A DNA stretch of 64,000 nucleotides from assembly GCF_035685805.1 (NCBI RefSeq), contig NZ_DASSAB010000032.1, positions 1-64,000 on the forward strand. Reading direction: 5' to 3'. This DNA is from Dyella_A sp035685805. Lineage in GTDB: Bacteria > Pseudomonadota > Gammaproteobacteria > Xanthomonadales > Rhodanobacteraceae. This document shows, in pieces, positions 24,229 through 32,293 of this stretch. Position numbers and translations under genes: made by a program. Numbering within the stretch: the stretch's first letter is position 1; every line of letters begins with the position of its first letter. The notes under the pieces are model-generated. The model was not told the origin of the DNA. It did no database searches and worked only from the letters and a program-made list of their open reading frames with translations.

Positions 24229-25412
24229 AGGTCTCCTGTGGTCAGGTCCGGCTCGCGCACCATGGCCAGGTCGTCGCGATGCACGACGTTCTCGCCAAAG
24301 CTGTAGCCGAGCCGGCTCTTGATCTCGCGCGTGTGCGAACGCGCGATGCGGTTGATTTCAGCGGCGCTGTACTGGCTGATGCCACGGGCAAACGACTGCC
24401 GGGCGCCGCCGTCGATACTGCAGACGATCTCCACCATGTCGCCGCGCTGGAATTCCCCCGCCGCGTGGGTAACGCCCTTGGGCAGCAGCGAGGCACCCTC
24501 CTCGCACAAGGCGCGCATGGCACCGGGGTCCACCTCGATATGTCCCGGTACCGCCGGCACGTGGCGCAGCCAGTACTTGCGTGCCTGCAGGCGGGTGGCC
24601 TTGGTGCGCAGCAAGGTGCCGTGCAGCAGGTCGCGCGAGAGCAGGTTCACCACCTCGCTGTCGCGTCCGTTGAAGAGGATGGTCTCGATACCCGCCGCCG
24701 ACGCCTTCTCGGCCGCCTCCAGCTTGGTGCGCATGCCGCCGGTCCCCACCGAGGAGCCGGCGCCGCGCGCCATCTCCATGATCTCCGGCGTGAGCTCGTG
24801 CACCTCGTTGACTGGCTCCGCGGCCGGGTTGCTGCGGGGGTCGGCGGTATACAGCCCGTCGATGTCGGTGGCGATGAGCAGCATGTCGGCATCGACCAGC
24901 GCGGCGATGATCGCGGCGAGATTGTCGTTGTCGCCCAGGGTGAGCTCGTCGATGGCGACCGTGTCGTTCTCGTTCACCACCGGCATCACGCGGTGGCTGA
25001 GCAGCTCGGTCAGCGTGGCGCGGGCATTGAGATAGCGCCGGCGATTGCGCAGGTCGTCATGCGTGAGCAGCACCTGCGCCAGCGGAATGTCTAGCAGGCG
25101 CTGCCACAGCGCCACCGTCTGCGTCTGGCCCAGCGCGGCCATCGCCTGGCGCGCGGCGCTGCTGGCGTCCTCGCCGGAGTGATCCTTCAGCAACAGCCTT
25201 CCCGCGGCTACCGCTCCGGAGGACACCAGCACGATCTCGCGACCGGAGGCGTGGCAGGCGGCGATGAACTGCGCCAGGCCAAGCGCGTAGCGCGTGCTCA
25301 GGCCGCCCTGGTCGGCAGCGATCAGGCTGCTTCCCACCTTGAGTACGGCGCGCTTCCACGGCGGCACGGACTGCTGTCGGAACTTCCTCAGTTGCGTCAT
25401 TTCCCCAAACAT
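24225..25412 (-). CDS. proB: Glutamate 5-kinase
   Basis: 395 aa, first step of proline synthesis. An amino-acid-kinase domain (KVGSSLI, SSGAVAAG, NENDTVAIDEL, GDNDNLAAI, GTGGMRTKLEAA) is followed by a C-terminal PUA domain (~290-385) as in E. coli. The ATG at 25412 and another at 25400 are both possible; GGGGAA sits close before the second. It is paired with proA by a 4-bp overlap, so this copy is the one matched to the reductase. A second glutamate 5-kinase gene lies 130 bp upstream. Confidence 0.95.
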   Translation of the reverse strand: MFGEMTQLRKFRQQSVPPWKRAVLKVGSSLIAADQGGLSTRYALGLAQFIAACHASGREIVLVSSGAVAAGRLLLKDHSGEDASSAARQAMAALGQTQTVALWQRLLDIPLAQVLLTHDDLRNRRRYLNARATLTELLSHRVMPVVNENDTVAIDELTLGDNDNLAAIIAALVDADMLLIATDIDGLYTADPRSNPAAEPVNEVHELTPEIMEMARGAGSSVGTGGMRTKLEAAEKASAAGIETILFNGRDSEVVNLLSRDLLHGTLLRTKATRLQARKYWLRHVPAVPGHIEVDPGAMRALCEEGASLLPKGVTHAAGEFQRGDMVEIVCSIDGGARQSFARGISQYSAAEINRIARSHTREIKSRLGYSFGENVVHRDDLAMVREPDLTTGDL

Positions 25413-25513
25413 CCCAGCGTGAACAACTTACAGAGGGTCGGGGCAGCGGCTGCGCATTTCAACCTTTCCGCGGGAAATCCGCTCGAAGCGGTTGATGCAA
25501 GCGCGTCTTGATT

Positions 25514-25529
25514 GGACGTCTGGACGTCC
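25514..25529. promoter_or_regulatory. Tandem GGACGTC motif between the two glutamate kinase genes
   Basis: Two copies of GGACGTC, 8 bp apart in phase, form a small palindrome-rich site in the 130-bp gap before proB. It resembles the E. coli met-box in shape, but no MetJ is expected in this group. It could be an operator for an internal proBA promoter or chance. Confidence 0.2.
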
Positions 25530-25542
25530 ATGCATAAACGAC

Positions 25543-26667
25543 CTAGACGAGCGCCAGATCATCGCGATGCACCACCACCGGCCCGTGGCTGTAGCCGATC
25601 AGCGACGCGATGTCGCGACTGTGGCAACCGGCAAGCCGGATCACGTCCGCGGCGCTGTACTGGGACAGGCCGCGCGCCAGCACGCGTCCGGCGGGATCGG
25701 CAATCTCGACCGGATCGCCGCGCCGGAAGTCGCCCTCGGCGTTCCGTACACCGCCGGGGAGCAGCGACGCGCGCCCCTCCGCCAGCGCCAGCGCGGCGCC
25801 ACTGTCCACGCTGATGCGCGCGCCGCCGCAAGGCGCATGCAGCAGCCAGGCCTTGCGCGCCTGTACGCGGCTCTGCGCGGCGCTGAAATACGAGCCACGA
25901 AGTTCGCCCTCGGCGAGGGCCGCCACCGTTTGCGCATTGCGGCCGTCGAACAACACGGTGGGAATGCCCGCCGCGGCGGCCTTGCCGGCAGCCTGCAGCT
26001 TGGTGCGCATGCCACCGGTGCCCACCGCGCTGCCGCTGCCACCGGCCATGGCCAGGATCTGCGGCGAGATCGCATCGATACGGGCGAGCGGACGCGCCGC
26101 AGGATGCGTGCGCGGGTCAGCATCGTGCAGCGCGGCGACGTCGGACGCGATCAGCAGCAGGTCCGCATCGACCAGCGCGGCGACGATGGCGGCAAGGTTG
26201 TCGTTGTCGCCGAGCTTGAGCTCGTCCACCGCGACGGTGTCGTTCTCGTTGATCACCGGCAGCACGTCGATCGCCAGCAGCTGGCGCAGCGTGTCGCGCG
26301 CGTTGAGGTAGCGACGGCGGTTGCGCAGGTCGTCGTGGGTCAGCAGCACCTGCGCCACCGGCCGCGGCGACAGCGATTGCCACAGCGCGATCATCGGCGC
26401 CTGCCCCAGCGCGGCCAGCGCCTGGCGTTCGGCGAGATCGCCCATGGCGACCGCCCGCGCACGTTGCAGCGCGCGGCCGGCGGCGACCGCGCCGGAGGAC
26501 ACCAGCACCACTTCCCTGCCTTGCGCGCAACTGGCCGCGATGAAGGCGGCCAGCGCCTGCGCATAAACCGGCGTGAGCCCGCCGCCATCGGCTGCCAGCA
26601 GGTTGCTGCCGACCTTGAGCACCGCACGCCGCCACGCGGGCAGCGGCTGGAACGCGAGCTCAGCCAT
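25543..26667 (-). CDS. Second glutamate 5-kinase (ProB paralogue)
   Basis: 374 aa with the same two domains as the neighbouring proB: kinase (KVGSNLLAADGG, SSGAVAAGRAL, NENDTVAVDELKLGDNDNLAAI, GTGGMRTKLQAAG) and a C-terminal PUA domain (RRGDPVEIADPAG). All catalytic motifs are kept, so it is probably active. It is clearly diverged from the first copy, with its own N-terminus, so the duplication is not recent. It has no proA of its own, sits directly after a cupin gene (8-bp overlap) and is read with the arginine genes. Possible roles: a kinase with different proline feedback, or one for another gamma-carboxylate substrate. Confidence 0.88.
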   Translation of the reverse strand: MAELAFQPLPAWRRAVLKVGSNLLAADGGGLTPVYAQALAAFIAASCAQGREVVLVSSGAVAAGRALQRARAVAMGDLAERQALAALGQAPMIALWQSLSPRPVAQVLLTHDDLRNRRRYLNARDTLRQLLAIDVLPVINENDTVAVDELKLGDNDNLAAIVAALVDADLLLIASDVAALHDADPRTHPAARPLARIDAISPQILAMAGGSGSAVGTGGMRTKLQAAGKAAAAGIPTVLFDGRNAQTVAALAEGELRGSYFSAAQSRVQARKAWLLHAPCGGARISVDSGAALALAEGRASLLPGGVRNAEGDFRRGDPVEIADPAGRVLARGLSQYSAADVIRLAGCHSRDIASLIGYSHGPVVVHRDDLALV

Positions 26668-27007
26668 CGACCACCTCGCGGTCGCCGTGGCTGCGCGGCG
26701 AGGACACCACGAGGAAGCGCAGCTCCTCGCCGGAATCGTTGCGCATCTGGTGCGCCGCGCCGGGCGGCACGTGCAGGCCCTGCCCCGCCCCGAGACGATG
26801 CGCCACGCCCTCCAGCTCCAGCGTGGCGGTGCCGCTCAGCACGTAGAAGAACTGCCGCGAGCGCACGTGCCGGTGGCGCACCTCGGTCGTGCCGGGCGGC
26901 ATGCGTTCCTCGATCACGCTGAGGTCGTCGCCGGCCAGCAGATGCCAGCCGTCGCACTGCTGGCCCCAGACGTAATGTGCTGCGTTGGCGGTGCTGACGG
27001 CGGACAT
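26660..27007 (-). CDS. Small cupin protein
   Basis: 115 aa, a single cupin-2 barrel: PPGTTEVRHRHVRSRQFFYVLSG gives the metal-binding His/His/Gln pattern, and HVPPGAAHQMRN gives the second His. Such small cupins bind a metal and may be enzymes or sensors; no substrate can be named. It lies 12 bp after argH and overlaps the second glutamate kinase gene by 8 bp, so it is part of the arginine/proline transcript. A role tied to that pathway is plausible but unproven. Confidence 0.8.
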   Translation of the reverse strand: MSAVSTANAAHYVWGQQCDGWHLLAGDDLSVIEERMPPGTTEVRHRHVRSRQFFYVLSGTATLELEGVAHRLGAGQGLHVPPGAAHQMRNDSGEELRFLVVSSPRSHGDREVVDG

Positions 27008-27019
27008 GGATGCGTTACC

Positions 27020-28315
27020 TCATTGGCCGAGCGCGGCGAGCCGAGCGCGCAGCTCGTCCAGCTTCAACTGGTCACCGGCGCCGGGTGAAGTACGGGCAGC
27101 CAGGCTGCCTTCGGGCGTACGCCCCTCGCCCGCCGAAGCGGCGGCCTCGGCGGCCGCACGGTACGCGTCGCGGAACGGCACGCCGGCGGCCGCCTGCTCG
27201 ATCGCCACGTCGGTGGCGTACATCGCCGGCTCGATCGCCGCGCGCATGGTCGCCTCGTTCCACTGCATCTGCGCCAGCAGGCCCGGCACCAGCTCCAGCG
27301 CCATCAGGCCATGGCGCACGCCGTGGAAGATCGAGCCCTTGGAGAACTGCAGGTCGCGCTGGTAGCCCGAGGGCAACGACAGCAGCTGTTCGATCTCGGT
27401 GCGCGCCGCCGCCACGCTGGCGTAACTGGCGCGCAGCAGCTCGACCACGTCCGGGTTGCGCTTGTTCGGCATGATCGAGCTGCCGGTGGTGTACTGCGCC
27501 GGCAGCCGCACGAAGCCGAATTCGGCCGTGGTGAACAGCGACAGGTCCCAGGCCAGCCGGCGCACGTCCAGCATCGCCGCACCGATCGCCTCCAGCACCG
27601 CCATCTCGTATTTGCCGCGCGACAGCTGCGCGTAGATCGGGCTGACCTGCATGCGGGCGAAGCCCAGCGCCTGCGTGGTGTGCGCGCGATCCAGCGGCAG
27701 GTTGACGCCGTAGCCGGCAGCGGTGCCGAGCGGGTTGGCGTCGATCCAATCGCGCGTCTGCCGGGCGCGCAGCGCGTTGTCGATGAAGCCCTCGGCGAAA
27801 CCGGCGAACCACATTGCGGTGGACGACACCACCGCACGCTGCAGGTGGGTGTAGCCCGGCATCGGCAGGGCCGGCTGCGCCGCGCGCTCCAGGCAGACCT
27901 CGGCCACGGCGCGGCAGTGTGCCTCCAGCTCGGCCAGCTGGTCCTTCAGCCACAGCCGCGTGGCGACCAGGATCTGGTCGTTGCGGCTGCGCCCGGTGTG
28001 CACGCGGCGACCGGCATCGCCCAGCCGCTCGGTGAGCCGCGCCTCGATGGCGGAATGGCAGTCCTCGTAGCGATCGTCCAGCACGAAGGTGCCGGCACGG
28101 AAATCGTCCGCCAGCACGTCGAGCTCGCGCTTGAGCGCCGCCGCCTCGTCGGTGCTGACCACGCCGACGTGCTGCAGCCCCTCGACGTGCGCCTTGCTGG
28201 CGGTGATGTCGTACAGGAAGAACTCGCGATCGAGGATCACGTCGTCACCGGCCAGGAACCGCATGATGCGCGGGTCAATCTGGATGCCGGATTTCTGCCA
28301 GAGGGGTTGGGTCAT
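27020..28315 (-). CDS. argH: Argininosuccinate lyase
   Basis: 431 aa, last step of arginine synthesis: splits argininosuccinate into arginine and fumarate. It carries HTGRSRNDQI, the TXGSS-loop motif TTGSSIMPNKRNPD with the catalytic Ser, and GYTHLQRA. It is separated from argC by a 105-bp gap that holds an inverted REP pair. The C-terminus has an extra Ala/Gly-rich stretch (~395-415) of no obvious function. Confidence 0.95.
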   Translation of the reverse strand: MTQPLWQKSGIQIDPRIMRFLAGDDVILDREFFLYDITASKAHVEGLQHVGVVSTDEAAALKRELDVLADDFRAGTFVLDDRYEDCHSAIEARLTERLGDAGRRVHTGRSRNDQILVATRLWLKDQLAELEAHCRAVAEVCLERAAQPALPMPGYTHLQRAVVSSTAMWFAGFAEGFIDNALRARQTRDWIDANPLGTAAGYGVNLPLDRAHTTQALGFARMQVSPIYAQLSRGKYEMAVLEAIGAAMLDVRRLAWDLSLFTTAEFGFVRLPAQYTTGSSIMPNKRNPDVVELLRASYASVAAARTEIEQLLSLPSGYQRDLQFSKGSIFHGVRHGLMALELVPGLLAQMQWNEATMRAAIEPAMYATDVAIEQAAAGVPFRDAYRAAAEAAASAGEGRTPEGSLAARTSPGAGDQLKLDELRARLAALGQ

Positions 28316-28336
28316 CGCTGATGTCCTGGATCGTGG

Positions 28337-28415
28337 GTAGGAGCCCGCTCGCGGGCGATGCTTTTGGCTTTGATGGGGATCAGAAGAAAAAGCATCACCC
28401 GCGAGCGGGCTCCTG
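28337..28415. repeat. Inverted REP pair between argC and argH
   Basis: GTAGGAGCCCGCTCGCGGG at 28337 and its near-exact complement ending at 28415 face each other across ~20 bp. The GTAGGAGC...GCGATG form is the REP class mobilised by RAYT transposases in Xanthomonadales and Pseudomonas. It lies inside the operon, so the transcript would form a ~29-bp stem there. Confidence 0.75.
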
Positions 28416-28420
28416 CGTCG

Positions 28421-29380
28421 TCATGGCGTGGCGGGGATGGCGGTGAGCTCGTCGACGCCGATCGCCCGGTTGATGTTCTGCAGTGCCTGGGTGGCCGCGC
28501 CCTTGAGCAGGTTGTCCAGCGTGGCCACCACCACCACGCGCTTGCCGTCGGCCGAGAGGGTGAAGCCGCCGATGTCGACGTGATGCTTGTCGGCGATGGC
28601 GCTCACCCACGGCGCCTCGTCCACCACGTGCACCAATGGTTCGGCGTCGTAGGCGTGGTGGAAGCGCTGCATCACTTCCTCGCGGGTCATCTTGCGCGCG
28701 AGGTAGAGGTTGGTGGTGACGGTGAGGCCGCGGAAATGCGGCGCCACGTGCGGCATGAACTCCACCGGCACGCCGAGGTGGCGACTGGCTTCCTTCTCGT
28801 GGGTGTGGCCGGTGAGCGAGTACGGCATCAGGTTGTCGCGCAGCTTCTCGGGATCGTTCTTGTCCGAGGGCGTGGTGCCGGCGCCGGAATAGCCGGACAC
28901 GCCGAAGCACACCGGCGGCGCGGCCAGCAGGTCCTTCAGCGGCGCGATCGAGAGCTGGATCGCGGTGGCGTAGCAGCCGGGGTTGCTGATCTTCTTCTCG
29001 CCGCGCCATTTCTCGCGGGTGAGCTCCGGCAGGCCGTAGTACCACGTGCTGTCGAAGCGGTAGTCGGCCGACAGGTCGAGGATCAACGTGTCGGGCTTTG
29101 CCTTGTCGATCGCCTCGACATAGGGCGCCGCCTTGCCGTTGGGCAGGGCCAGCACCACCACGTCCGCACCCTGCGCGGCCACGGCGTCGGCATCGAGGCT
29201 GGCGTAGCGCAGCTCGCCGACGTAGCCCTCCACGTGGTCGGCTACGCGCTGGCCGTCCAGTTCGCGCGAGGAGACGAAGCACAGCTCCAGTGCCGGATGC
29301 CCGGCAACCAGGCGGATCAACTCCGCGCCGGTATGGCCGCGGGCGCCAACGATGCCGAGGGTTTTGCGTGAGGAAGTCAT
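28421..29380 (-). CDS. argC: N-acetyl-gamma-glutamyl-phosphate reductase
   Basis: 319 aa, third step of arginine synthesis: NADPH reduction of N-acetylglutamyl phosphate. It has the Rossmann start LGIVGARGHTGAELIRL and the catalytic-cysteine motif KKISNPGCYATA, plus HVAPHFRGLTVTTNL. It lies 16 bp after the synthase/kinase gene. All expected catalytic positions are kept. Confidence 0.95.
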   Translation of the reverse strand: MTSSRKTLGIVGARGHTGAELIRLVAGHPALELCFVSSRELDGQRVADHVEGYVGELRYASLDADAVAAQGADVVVLALPNGKAAPYVEAIDKAKPDTLILDLSADYRFDSTWYYGLPELTREKWRGEKKISNPGCYATAIQLSIAPLKDLLAAPPVCFGVSGYSGAGTTPSDKNDPEKLRDNLMPYSLTGHTHEKEASRHLGVPVEFMPHVAPHFRGLTVTTNLYLARKMTREEVMQRFHHAYDAEPLVHVVDEAPWVSAIADKHHVDIGGFTLSADGKRVVVVATLDNLLKGAATQALQNINRAIGVDELTAIPATP

Positions 29381-29396
29381 ATCGTGGCTCGTGGAA

Positions 29397-30713
29397 TCAG
29401 TCGACCAGCGTCGGCTGGCGGGTGGCGCAATGGGCGACGCAGCGCGCGATGGTGTCGAAGCCGTCCAGCCCGTACCAGAACACCTTCCAGCGCGCCTGCT
29501 TGAAGCAACCGTCGGACTCGGCGTAGTAGAACGGGTTGACCGGATTGCCGTGCCGCGAGCGCCAGAACAACTGCGGATGCTGCTCGCGCATCACCTGCCA
29601 TACGGCGCGGCCGAGGCCTTCGCCCTGCGCCTCGTCGAGCACGGCGAACTTGTCCAGGTACGGCAAGCCTTCGTCCATGGTGAGGATCATCGCGGCGCGA
29701 TAGTTCTCGCTCACGTAGACGCGGTACGGCGTGGTGCGCTCGAAATAGTCCGGCACCACCTTGCGGCCGAAGCTGGACTCGATCAGCTCGCGCAGCCGCA
29801 TCTGGTCTACGCCCGCCCAGCTGTCGAAGGTCAGCACCTTTTCGCCACGCCGGACCAGCGTGCCCGAACCCTTGTGGGTGAACAGCTCCTTGGCCAGCTC
29901 CGACGGCCGGGTGATCGACACCGAGGACGACAGCGGCAGCTTGTCGAGCAGGTCGGCGATCTGCTCGATCTTCACCCGCATGCCGCCGTTGATCCACGGT
30001 TGCGCCATCAGGTGGTCGAACTCGGTGGACAGGTTGATCGAGTCGATCAGCTTGCCCTGGTCGTCCAGCAGGCCGCCGGTACCGGTGAGGAACACGATCT
30101 TGTACGGCTGCAGCACCCGCACCAGTTCGTTGGCGGCGAAGTCCGCGTTGATGTTGAGGAACTGGCCCTCGTCGGTCTCGCCCAGGCTGGCGATCACCGG
30201 AATCGAGCCCGCACGCAGGCTGGCCTCGATCGGCGCCAGGTTGATGCTGTCGACCTTGCCGACCATGCCGTAGGTGTCGCGGTCCAGGAAGCTGGCCATG
30301 AACACGCCCGAGGGCACCGAGGTGGCGCGCGTGTCCATCGACTGCAGCGCCTCGACCAGCTTGAGGTTTTGTTGCTGGAACACGCGGCGCACGATGCCCA
30401 GCGCCTTGGGGCTGGTGACGCGCAGGCCGTTCACCGTCTGCTTCTCGATGCCTGCGGCGGCCAGCTCCTCGTCCAGCTGGGGGCCGGCGCCGTGCAGCAC
30501 GATCGGCGTGAGGCCGACCTGCTGCAGGAAGGTCAGCGACGAGGTGAGGTCGTTGAGCTCGTCGCGCAGCACCGCACCGCCCACCTTCACCACCGCGAAG
30601 CGGCTGGCGTCGAGCTGGGAGAAACGCTTGAGGTACTGCTGGATCTCCTTCGCACTGCCCATGGCCGAGAGCAGGCGAACGATGGTCTTGCGGGTGTGGG
30701 AACCGGTGGTCAT
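29397..30713 (-). CDS. argB: Bifunctional N-acetylglutamate synthase/kinase
   Basis: 438 aa. The N-terminal ~285 residues are an amino-acid-kinase domain (VVKVGGAVL, LHGAGPQLDEEL, NINADFAANELV, GGMRVKIEQI). The C-terminal ~150 are a GNAT domain of the vertebrate-like NAGS type (FERTTPYRVYVSENYRAAMIL, LDEAQGEGLGRAVWQ). In Xanthomonas campestris the homologous protein performs both acetylation of glutamate (ArgA) and phosphorylation (ArgB). This explains why no separate argA is present in the array. It is followed closely by argC and preceded by the deacetylase gene. Confidence 0.92.
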   Translation of the reverse strand: MTTGSHTRKTIVRLLSAMGSAKEIQQYLKRFSQLDASRFAVVKVGGAVLRDELNDLTSSLTFLQQVGLTPIVLHGAGPQLDEELAAAGIEKQTVNGLRVTSPKALGIVRRVFQQQNLKLVEALQSMDTRATSVPSGVFMASFLDRDTYGMVGKVDSINLAPIEASLRAGSIPVIASLGETDEGQFLNINADFAANELVRVLQPYKIVFLTGTGGLLDDQGKLIDSINLSTEFDHLMAQPWINGGMRVKIEQIADLLDKLPLSSSVSITRPSELAKELFTHKGSGTLVRRGEKVLTFDSWAGVDQMRLRELIESSFGRKVVPDYFERTTPYRVYVSENYRAAMILTMDEGLPYLDKFAVLDEAQGEGLGRAVWQVMREQHPQLFWRSRHGNPVNPFYYAESDGCFKQARWKVFWYGLDGFDTIARCVAHCATRQPTLVD

Positions 30714-30749
30714 GTCTTCAGTCGATGGAGAGCTGGAAATCGCCGCGCG

Positions 30750-31850
30750 TCACGCGTCGCCGCGGGCGACGAGGCGATGAATGGTGTCGGCGTAATGGTG
30801 CAGCTGGTCGAGCGCCACCCACTCGTCGGCGGTGTGCGCCTGGGCGATGTCGCCGGGGCCGTAGACGAACGCGGTGTAGCCCGCGGCGGAGAACAGCGCC
30901 GCCTCGGTCCAGAAGTCCACGGCGTTGCCCACCGGGATTTCGAGCTCGTCGGCGAGGTCGCGCGCGGCCAGCCGGCGCGCCTCGGCGGTGGCGGTGTCGC
31001 CGGCCGGGAGCGAGTCGCCGCGGAAGGTCTCGGTGAACTCGGCGGGCGCAGGCTCGACCAGGGTGCGCAGGGTCTCCAGCATGCGCTTCGGATCCATCGT
31101 CGGCAGCGGCCGGAATCCGAAGCGCACCTCGGTGGTCGGCGCGATCATGTTGGCCTTGATGCCGCCGTCGATGCGGCCGATGTTGAAGCGCAGGCCGGTC
31201 AGCCCGCCGAAGCGTTCATGCGACTGCGCCGCGGCGAAATCCAGCGCCGCATCGCCCCAGCGCACCGCCTGGTGCAGCGCGCTGTCGCTGGGCTTCTGCT
31301 CGCCCGAGGCGTGGCCGGCATGGCCGGCAAAGCGCATCAACACTGAATGGATGCCGCGGTGCGCCAGCACCGCCTCGCCCTTGGTCGGCTCGGCCACGAT
31401 GATCGCGTCGTAATCGTGCCTTTTACTCAGGAAGCCGGCGATGCAGCGCGCGTCGTTGGCCTCCTCGTCGGTCGAGAACAGCATCGCCATCGGGCCGTCG
31501 GTGACGTTCGCCACCGCGAGCAGCGCCGCCGCGGCGCCCTTGATGTCGCAAGCGCCCAGGCCGATCGCGCGGTCGCCCTCGATGCGCAGCGCGTGAGGGT
31601 CGGCGCTCCAGTGCGGCGAGTCAGGCACCGTATCCAGGTGCACGTTGAACAGCCGCTTCGGTGCACCGCGCACCGCATGCAGGGTGACCGCGCCGGCACC
31701 GTAATCGGTGACCGTCACGTCGAAGCCCGGCAGCTGCGCGCGGATGTAGTCGAAGATACCGCCGGTGCCGATGGCGCGCGGCGGATTGCGCGTGTCGAAA
31801 CCGATCAGCGCCTCGAGGTGTTGCAGAGTGGATTGCAGAAGAGGAGTCAT
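30750..31850 (-). CDS. N-acetylcitrulline (or N-acetylornithine) deacetylase
   Basis: 366 aa, M20 metallopeptidase family. The metal and catalytic residues are in LFNVHLDTVPDS, GLGACDIKGAAAALL (Asp ligand), STDEEAND (Glu base and ligand), and the late AHTADEWV His. In X. campestris the gene in this position encodes a deacetylase with preference for N-acetylcitrulline, matching the acetylornithine carbamoyltransferase route. The presence of argF' in the same array makes that substrate the likely one here. Its start overlaps the end of the GNAT gene by 4 bp. Confidence 0.88.
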   Translation of the reverse strand: MTPLLQSTLQHLEALIGFDTRNPPRAIGTGGIFDYIRAQLPGFDVTVTDYGAGAVTLHAVRGAPKRLFNVHLDTVPDSPHWSADPHALRIEGDRAIGLGACDIKGAAAALLAVANVTDGPMAMLFSTDEEANDARCIAGFLSKRHDYDAIIVAEPTKGEAVLAHRGIHSVLMRFAGHAGHASGEQKPSDSALHQAVRWGDAALDFAAAQSHERFGGLTGLRFNIGRIDGGIKANMIAPTTEVRFGFRPLPTMDPKRMLETLRTLVEPAPAEFTETFRGDSLPAGDTATAEARRLAARDLADELEIPVGNAVDFWTEAALFSAAGYTAFVYGPGDIAQAHTADEWVALDQLHHYADTIHRLVARGDA

Positions 31851-32290
31851 GGCCTGCCTGGCGGTCGGGTGTAGATGTCCGGGTCGAGCTTTTCCATCAG
31901 GTTCTGCGGCCGGCTCGGCGCGGTGAAGCCGAAGCCGGCATACAGTGCGTGTGCATCGAGAGTCGCCAGGCTGAAGCGGCGCAGACCCTGCAATTGCGGA
32001 TGCGCCATCACGGCCGCCATCAGTGTTCTGGCGTGCCCCTGCCCGCGAGACGCCGGCAGCACGAACACATCCGCCAGGTAGCCGAAGGTGGCGCCGTCAG
32101 TGACCACCCGCGCGAAGGCGACCTGGCGTCCATCCAGATAGCCGCCGAAGCACAGCGAACCCTCGATGGCGCGCTCCACCGTCTCGCGCGGGATGCCGCG
32201 GCTCCAGTAGGCCTGCTCGGCGAGGAAGGCGTGGATCATGTCCCGATCCAGCGCCTCCCGTGACGTGTCGATGCGCAACGTGCCGTCCAT
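31847..32290 (-). CDS. GNAT-family N-acetyltransferase
   Basis: 147 aa with the GNAT acetyl-CoA-binding motif LADVFVLPASRGQGHARTLM. It lies between argG and the deacetylase gene, overlapping the latter by 4 bp. Xanthomonas arginine clusters carry a GNAT gene in a similar spot. It is too small and different to be an ArgA replacement by sequence alone; the fused synthase/kinase fills that role. The substrate is unknown. Confidence 0.82.
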   Translation of the reverse strand: MDGTLRIDTSREALDRDMIHAFLAEQAYWSRGIPRETVERAIEGSLCFGGYLDGRQVAFARVVTDGATFGYLADVFVLPASRGQGHARTLMAAVMAHPQLQGLRRFSLATLDAHALYAGFGFTAPSRPQNLMEKLDPDIYTRPPGRP

Positions 32291-32293
32291 GCG

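Noticed and set aside
25514..25529. MetJ met-box
   Set aside because: The shape is similar, but MetJ is not expected in Xanthomonadales and the genes are not methionine genes.
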